41,239 nucleotides of DNA from Eubacterium sp. (lineage in GTDB: Bacteria; Bacillota; Clostridia; Lachnospirales; Lachnospiraceae): positions 1 to 41,239 of the forward strand of contig JAEFAB010000007.1 in the NCBI GenBank assembly GCA_016292095.1, written 5' to 3'. Below, one piece after another: positions 37,001 through 41,239 of this stretch. The notes under the pieces are model-generated. The model did no database searches. It was given only the letters and a program-made list of their open reading frames with translations, and was not told the DNA's origin. The position numbers and the translations under genes were made by a program. Position 1 is the stretch's first letter; each line of letters starts with the position of its first letter.

Positions 37001-39234
37001 TTGCAATTGGTGTTCCAAGTAGCAGTTCAGCAGCAGGTAGTGGACAGATTACACCACAGCAGGCAGCAAATGCATTCAATGCAATGATTAACGGAACAAC
37101 AGTTGATGGATTTACACCACCAAAAGCGTACCCAACATTCAGAGGATTAATGACATGGTCTATTAACTGGGATGCAAAACAGGATTACGCTTGGGCCAAA
37201 GCAGCAAAAGCAGCAATCAATGCAGCACCGGTTACAGAAATTACAACAAAAGAAAAAGAATCTACAACTAAGGCAACAGAACCAACATCAGGTTCTACAA
37301 CAGGTACACCAATCGTACCGTTTGGTGTTGTTGCAACAAGTCCTAGCAACAATGTAATCAATGTTGTTTGGGGAAATAGCAATGAATTAATTGCATTAGG
37401 TGAAACATTTAATGTTTACGTTGATGGAACAAAGGTATTAAGCAGTGTAGCATGTGCTTCTCACAACATTAACAATGTTGCAGCAGGAACACACACTGTT
37501 ACAGTGACAGGTGTTGTTGGAAACAAAGAATCAGCTGGTTCTTCCGTACAGGTAACTGTAGCAGGAACATCTGAAAATCCAACACAGGCTACAACAGAAG
37601 AAAAGACAACAAGCGGAAATACAGTTACTCCATCAGGAAAAGGACCGGTATTAATCGGTTACTATCATACATGGGGTGACAGTGGAAATCCATTTATCAA
37701 ATTAAGAGATGTAGATGATGATTGGGATGTTATCAATATTTCCTTCGCAGAACCGGTTCAGGCTGGTAGCACAAATGGAAAGATGAAATTTGATATGTCC
37801 GGCGTATTTAATTCATCTTATACAAAAGAAGACTTTAAAGCGGACATCAGAGCAAAACAGGCACAGGGTAAGAAGATTGTTCTTTCTATCGGTGGATATG
37901 TAGGATACTTCTCACTAGATTCACAGGCAGCTATCAATCAGTTTGTCAGTGATATTAAGGGATTTGTAGATGAATATGGATTCGATGGAATTGACATTGA
38001 CTTGGAACAGTCTTCTGTAAACTTTGATCAGGGAAATGATCAGGACATTAGAACAATCAATTCTCCAAGACTTAAGAATATGACAACAGCGATTCGTACA
38101 ATTTGCGAAAGCTATGGAGATGATTTCATTCTCTCTTGGGCACCGGAAACATTCTATGTTCAGTTAGGATATATGTACTATGCAGGTATTAATCAGTACT
38201 GTGATCAAAGAGCAGGTTCATATCTTCCAATGATTAATGCATTAAGAGATATTACAGATTATGTTCATGTACAGTTATATAACTCACAGGCAATTACTGC
38301 ACCAGATAAAAACACATATTCCATGGGAACAAAAGAGGGTGTTGTAGCAATGTGCAAGATGCTTTTGGAAGGTTTCCATGTTGGAGCAGGCGTTGGTGTG
38401 CCTGAAACTGAAAAAACATGGTTTGCACCATTGAGACCGGATCAGGTAGTAATTGGTGTTCCTTCATCAGCAGGTGCAGCTGGTTCAGGACAGATTTCAA
38501 ACAGTAACTTACAGGCAGCATTTACAGAATTAAATAATCAGTACCCTGGAATGGGTGGTATTATGACATGGTCTATTAACTGGGATTCTTCACAGAATAG
38601 TAATTCATTTGCAAATGAAAACGGAGCATTCTTAAAACAGTTCAAATCTGTTGAAGAAGAAACAAGCAGTAAAGAAGAGGAATCAACAACAAAAGAACCT
38701 GTAACTTCTACAGAAGGAAAAGTAGAAATCAATGGTTATCAGGTAAGTCATACAAAAGAAGGTATGAGAACTGTATTTACAGTTTCCAATACAATCAATG
38801 GTAAGGCTGTAACAGAAAGCGGTTTAATCTACGGATTAGGCGGATATGCAAACGAAAGTGATGTATATTTAGGAAGCAGCAGCAGATATGTAGCTTCTTT
38901 CGAAACAAACGGAGATGGAACACTGAAAAAGAATTATTCTTCTACAATTACAAACGGAACAAGTTATGCAATGACAATGAAGTTTGCAGTAGGAAATAAG
39001 AAAGAATTCACAACCGTATGGTATGTTCGTGCTTATGCAAAACTTTCAGACGGAACAATCGTTTACAGTGATGTTGAAAATTACACAATTTCACAGATTG
39101 CCGGAATCCTGTATGACAGAGCAATGATGCCAAATGAAACAGGACATGAATATCTGTACAATAAGATTTTAAGAGTGGTTGATCCTAACTATCCAATTGT
39201 GGATTATGCATGGGATAAAACAGTCGTATCATAA
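34081..39234 (+). CDS. Secreted multidomain chitinase-like protein with three GH18 domains
   Basis: A 1,717-residue exported glycoside hydrolase. A signal peptide (about 1-47, basic start then hydrophobic segment) leads to GH18 domain 1 (about 53-465, active site DIDWE with E187). Next are a domain of unknown type (about 470-620), a Thr/Pro/Gln linker, a CBM5/12-like chitin-binding module (about 673-720, AEWSPNDVRY...YECTYAH), and GH18 domain 2 (about 753-1050, DIDLE, E870). An Ig/FN3-like module (about 1075-1162) and GH18 domain 3 (about 1190-1530, DIDLE, E1309) follow, then a conserved-looking C-terminal domain (about 1546-1717). Domains 2 and 3 share segments such as RPDQV-IGVPSS and MTWSINWD and look duplicated. 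All three proton donors are intact. No LPXTG, SLH or dockerin. Chitin or related glucosamine polymers are the likely substrate. Confidence 0.93.
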   Translation: MRLRELVKKKSLLKKISSVSLATVLVANMVLANLYLPTAKTEKVDAAVITPQYRNVMYYGEWSIYAGQKNYTPEKIPGNYITHLNFAFMDVDENGNVISTDTWADFENPNVGFSATSDSPWAGVAPAMIQLRDMYPNMKIGFSVGGWTRSGDFPKIAADSSKRKAFAENIAKTAHLFGYDFVDIDWEYPTADRDSDPTGNGVNVDKGCKGSSADTKNFTYLMQDLRDALDKYGAMDNKHYELSVAMSASPAMMAKIEYDKVLNIVDFANMMTYDLSGAWNGYTGHQTALFTNESYNHQTQLDGQFSVDACVKYLYNTYGNKIDPSKIVVGVAPYTRGWAGVKNDGPDSSNPGLYATAEPNSVKAADGTTSGTFAFSDIGSLISQYGLQEYYDETAQAAYYYSPSSGYFFTCDNARSVTAKAGYVKNTTFKNPFNKPLGGLISWMASLDASATITKTTHDALFGANNQLAAQKIEFPALQNLNASVATSGNDYIITIKNNNRITTEKRQGTFNAAAEANALYYAEKFAGSVTYPKLYIKMKDGSTLSGISGETGGILGNTNGYTTIQMNSWPYYLGTSGGQYDTWVCKVKSSKTANISNISEIAITKSAKENGSEVAWTNLLGNGVQPTTEAQPTTKTPDTTKAPTTTSAQPTSTAPTTTKAQQTTSPAKGESYAEWSPNDVRYELGSLVQYKGKVYECTYAHNSNSAWSPVQAPTLWKERPDLVAGEVATTGGSGENPTEDNYTVNTVLPQHTVTGYWHNFDNNSVNLKLADVPTYYDLICVAFTGNTSTPGEATFSIDQDLKNKLGYSDEEFIQDIKTLKARNQHVIISVGGAEGRITINSDAAATKFAESMKSIIRTYGFEGIDIDLEGMAVSGTNYIASALRSLRNEFGENFIITMAPETAYMIPGAGGINSAYWDLAISIKDILTTVHTQFYNSGGMNGYNGTVVNPGTGAFPANLSTLYIESGLRPDQVAIGVPSSSSAAGSGQITPQQAANAFNAMINGTTVDGFTPPKAYPTFRGLMTWSINWDAKQDYAWAKAAKAAINAAPVTEITTKEKESTTKATEPTSGSTTGTPIVPFGVVATSPSNNVINVVWGNSNELIALGETFNVYVDGTKVLSSVACASHNINNVAAGTHTVTVTGVVGNKESAGSSVQVTVAGTSENPTQATTEEKTTSGNTVTPSGKGPVLIGYYHTWGDSGNPFIKLRDVDDDWDVINISFAEPVQAGSTNGKMKFDMSGVFNSSYTKEDFKADIRAKQAQGKKIVLSIGGYVGYFSLDSQAAINQFVSDIKGFVDEYGFDGIDIDLEQSSVNFDQGNDQDIRTINSPRLKNMTTAIRTICESYGDDFILSWAPETFYVQLGYMYYAGINQYCDQRAGSYLPMINALRDITDYVHVQLYNSQAITAPDKNTYSMGTKEGVVAMCKMLLEGFHVGAGVGVPETEKTWFAPLRPDQVVIGVPSSAGAAGSGQISNSNLQAAFTELNNQYPGMGGIMTWSINWDSSQNSNSFANENGAFLKQFKSVEEETSSKEEESTTKEPVTSTEGKVEINGYQVSHTKEGMRTVFTVSNTINGKAVTESGLIYGLGGYANESDVYLGSSSRYVASFETNGDGTLKKNYSSTITNGTSYAMTMKFAVGNKKEFTTVWYVRAYAKLSDGTIVYSDVENYTISQIAGILYDRAMMPNETGHEYLYNKILRVVDPNYPIVDYAWDKTVVS

Positions 39235-39250
39235 GAACGAAATAATAAGT

Positions 39251-39277
39251 GGGAGCCGTGTTATGCGGCTCCCTTTT
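39251..39277 (+). terminator. Terminator of the GH18 gene
   Basis: GGGAGCCG (39251-39258) pairs with CGGCTCCC (39266-39273), followed by TTTT. Confidence 0.85.
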
Positions 39278-39284
39278 ATGTTGT

Positions 39285-39318
39285 AAAAAAAGCGGATAGG
39301 TTTGTACCTACCCGCTTT
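39285..39318 (-). terminator. Terminator of the pseudo-recombinase gene
   Basis: Read on the minus strand, AAAGCGGGTAGG pairs with CCTATCCGCTTT (one G-U), loop TACAAA, and the stem runs into a T-tract. It lies back-to-back with the GH18 terminator. Confidence 0.85.
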
Positions 39319-39330
39319 ACTTCTAAAATC

Positions 39331-40068
39331 TTATTTACTCTGGTTATAATTTTCAATTAATGAATCCAATTCTTCTAACAGACAATCAACACGACCGTAA
39401 AAGGCATCATTGTTTCTTGGACTGTCAAAGTTGTCACGAATGTCTGTTAAGGTATTAATAATATTATCAAGACGTTTCTTTCCGTTTCCGTTTAAGTATA
39501 AGAGATAACGGCTCTTTTCGTTTTCCTGTGGAGTCATTTTCTTTAAGAAAACTTCAATGTTTGGCTTTTCTCCAATAAAACGATAAGTAATGGAAGGAGA
39601 TGCATGATTGAATAAATTCTGAAGGTAATAAATATCTCCGGTTTCTTTATAGTAATTCCAGGCAAAGGTTTTTCTCATCGTCTGAGCACCAATGGAATTT
39701 AAGCCGATTTTGTGGCCGGCTGCACGAAGAATACGATAAGCCTGTTCACGGGAAACCGGTTTATTATTTGTAGAATGTCCAAGGATTAAATAAGAATCCG
39801 GATCACGATATTCGGTAAAGTCCGAAATGATTTTCTGTAAATCTTCTGAGAACTTAAATGTGTTCTTAATATTCTTGGTACCGATGTTTACCGTAATTTC
39901 AGATTTACCACGAACATCTTTAACCTTAAACTTTAAAATGTCTTTTAACTGAAGACCGGTACCAATACCGATTTCAAACATAATGTAGTATTTGTAATCT
40001 ACTTCTTTCAATGTTTCGCCGAATAATTTTAAAGTTTCGGCGTCTTTAATAGGTGCAACCCAATTCAT
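39331..40068 (-). CDS. Tyrosine-recombinase-fold protein lacking catalytic residues
   Basis: A 245-residue protein with only the catalytic-type domain of the phage integrase family plus a helical C-terminal extension (about 175-245). Landmarks: GTGLQLKDILKFKV, where active relatives have GLR; AQTMRKTFAW, where the family has HxxR; and FNHASPSITYRFIG, where the nucleophile tyrosine normally nine residues after the histidine is Phe. Arg I is thus Gln, the HxxR His is Gln and Tyr is Phe, while the second Arg and the late His remain. It is unlikely to recombine DNA but may still bind it. No attachment sites or phage genes are nearby. It starts 19 bp after the carboxypeptidase gene. Confidence 0.85.
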   Translation of the reverse strand: MNWVAPIKDAETLKLFGETLKEVDYKYYIMFEIGIGTGLQLKDILKFKVKDVRGKSEITVNIGTKNIKNTFKFSEDLQKIISDFTEYRDPDSYLILGHSTNNKPVSREQAYRILRAAGHKIGLNSIGAQTMRKTFAWNYYKETGDIYYLQNLFNHASPSITYRFIGEKPNIEVFLKKMTPQENEKSRYLLYLNGNGKKRLDNIINTLTDIRDNFDSPRNNDAFYGRVDCLLEELDSLIENYNQSK

Positions 40069-40087
40069 AAATTCATCTCCTTTTCAA

Positions 40088-41239
40088 TTATCTGTTTCGT
40101 TGTCTTTTGTTGGCACGAATCTGATTTAATTTTTTCTTATGTCTTGCAATAAGAATGAGTAATAATATAATAACGCCGGCTACGCACAAAACAGGAATGA
40201 TAAATTTAGGAATCTTAAAAGATTTTTTAGGGGATTGTTTTGCTGTTGTAGCTGTTTCCATATTGTTCTTGTTTTTTGAAGTATCAACTTTTTCTGCTTT
40301 TTTTGAAACATACTTTACATCTACGGAACCAACGGCATGTTCTCGGTAGGTATAGTTGATTTTTGCAAAAGTATCTTCGGTCTGCTCAAAGGTAACGGTT
40401 GATTCCAAATCGGAAAACTGAACACCTTTTGGAACAATGATTGTTGCATCCGAATCAAATTCCAGGGATGTTAACATTCCGTTAAACGGTGATGGTAACA
40501 AGGCATCATTGTCGGAAACAGAACCGATATTGGAAGATACATTTAACTGTTCAAAATTGTTAAAACCATAATCTAAAAGCATGGTAGTATCTTTATAAAC
40601 ATTTTGTCCATTGGAGTGAAGCACTACGGAAATTAATGTAATTCCGTTGCGCTTTGCATAAGTAACAAGAGTGGTTCCGGCCTGATCGGTATAACCGGTT
40701 TTTCCACCGATAATTCCTTCGTAATAAACCGCATTATAAGGGGATACCATTTTATGTCTCTGCTGAGCACTGAAGGTTTTCTTACGTTTATTATTTTTTG
40801 GAATCGTGTAGGAAACCGTGTTTACAATCTGATTGAAAACATCATGAGAAGCAGCTGCACGGGTAATCATTGCCATATCGTAAGCTGTAACATAATGATT
40901 CTTATCATGAAGACCGTTTGCATTTGCAAAATGGGTATCTGTCGCTCCTGCATCTTTGGCACGTTGGTTCATCATTTCTGCAAATTTATTCACATCGCCT
41001 CCAACATGTTCACCTAAAGCGGTAGCAACTTCATTTGCCGATGAAAGCATCAATGCGTACAAGCAGTCCTTAACAGACATTTCTTCACCAATCTGACATC
41101 CGATGTTTGCATCTTCATAATAATTTAAACCGTTAACTGCATTTTCGGAAAAGGTAACCTTATCATTCAGGTTACAATTTTCAATGGTAAGTAATGCAGT
41201 CATAATTTTTGTAATACTGGCTGGGTACATTTTTTTGTG
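40088..41239 (-). CDS. D-alanyl-D-alanine carboxypeptidase (PBP5/DacA family), 5' end outside window
   Basis: A class A low-molecular-weight penicillin-binding protein that trims the terminal D-Ala from peptidoglycan stem peptides. The frame is open at the right edge (residues HKK precede the first Met in view), so the signal peptide and true start are missing. Active-site motifs: SITK (Ser nucleophile and Lys), SAN in LMLSSANEVA, and KTG in IIGGKTGYTD. A C-terminal region of about 100 residues leads to a membrane anchor (FIIPVLCVAGVIILLLILIA) and a basic tail; the anchor is a full transmembrane helix, not the amphipathic one of E. coli PBP5. Confidence 0.93.
   Translation of the reverse strand, partial: HKKMYPASITKIMTALLTIENCNLNDKVTFSENAVNGLNYYEDANIGCQIGEEMSVKDCLYALMLSSANEVATALGEHVGGDVNKFAEMMNQRAKDAGATDTHFANANGLHDKNHYVTAYDMAMITRAAASHDVFNQIVNTVSYTIPKNNKRKKTFSAQQRHKMVSPYNAVYYEGIIGGKTGYTDQAGTTLVTYAKRNGITLISVVLHSNGQNVYKDTTMLLDYGFNNFEQLNVSSNIGSVSDNDALLPSPFNGMLTSLEFDSDATIIVPKGVQFSDLESTVTFEQTEDTFAKINYTYREHAVGSVDVKYVSKKAEKVDTSKNKNNMETATTAKQSPKKSFKIPKFIIPVLCVAGVIILLLILIARHKKKLNQIRANKRQRNR

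Noticed and set aside
36986..38500. Recent DNA duplication or assembly error between GH18 domains 2 and 3
   Set aside because: The shared motifs are short and the nucleotide sequences have clearly diverged, as in old domain duplications.
39331..41239. Prophage or integrative element remnant around the recombinase-like gene
   Set aside because: No direct repeats, other phage genes or tRNA target site nearby, and the protein lacks the catalytic tyrosine.

Overview
The window is an AT-rich, low-GC Firmicutes chromosome segment that carries the replication origin. Gene order, a two-subunit class I fumarase, a DUF4446 gene next to parAB and a secreted multi-GH18 protein all fit an anaerobic Clostridia member, most likely Lachnospiraceae (inference; no 16S gene lies in the window). 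Genes diverge from the dnaA-rpmH gap, so nearly all run co-directionally with replication.

Left arm (minus strand, 1-13.3 kb): two tandem consensus promoters with A-tracts point out of the left edge and probably drive an rRNA operon. Next come tRNA-Ser(GCU), a zinc-ribbon/YARHG membrane protein, a lipoprotein amidase, the two subunits of an iron-sulfur fumarase, and the cluster gyrA-gyrB-recF-yaaA-dnaN-dnaA. Both dnaA flanks carry 9-mers related to, but different from, the standard DnaA box. The DnaA recognition motif in domain IV is also altered.

Right arm (plus strand, 13.9-33.6 kb): rpmH-rnpA-yidD-yidC-jag, then mnmE-mnmG-rsmG, a small coiled-coil gene with two perfect parS sites inside its coding sequence, parA-parB and a DUF4446 gene. 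The ATP synthase operon follows in the order B-E-F-(H+A)-G-D-C. Its delta and alpha subunits are encoded as one continuous polypeptide, the most striking feature here. A strong terminator ends that operon. It is followed by a convergent kinase-like gene, serS, tRNA-Arg(CCU) and a DEDDh exonuclease.

Distal part (33.6-41.2 kb): a 1,717-residue secreted protein with three GH18 catalytic domains and a chitin-binding module. It is followed on the minus strand by a tyrosine-recombinase-fold protein that has lost three catalytic residues including the nucleophile, and by a D,D-carboxypeptidase cut by the right edge.

No CRISPR array, insertion sequence or prophage was seen. The interest lies in altered core machinery: the AtpH-AtpA fusion, the diverged DnaA/box pair, coding-sequence parS sites, a dead recombinase, a kinase with a changed Brenner motif, and a recurring TTACATAA-type intergenic motif.
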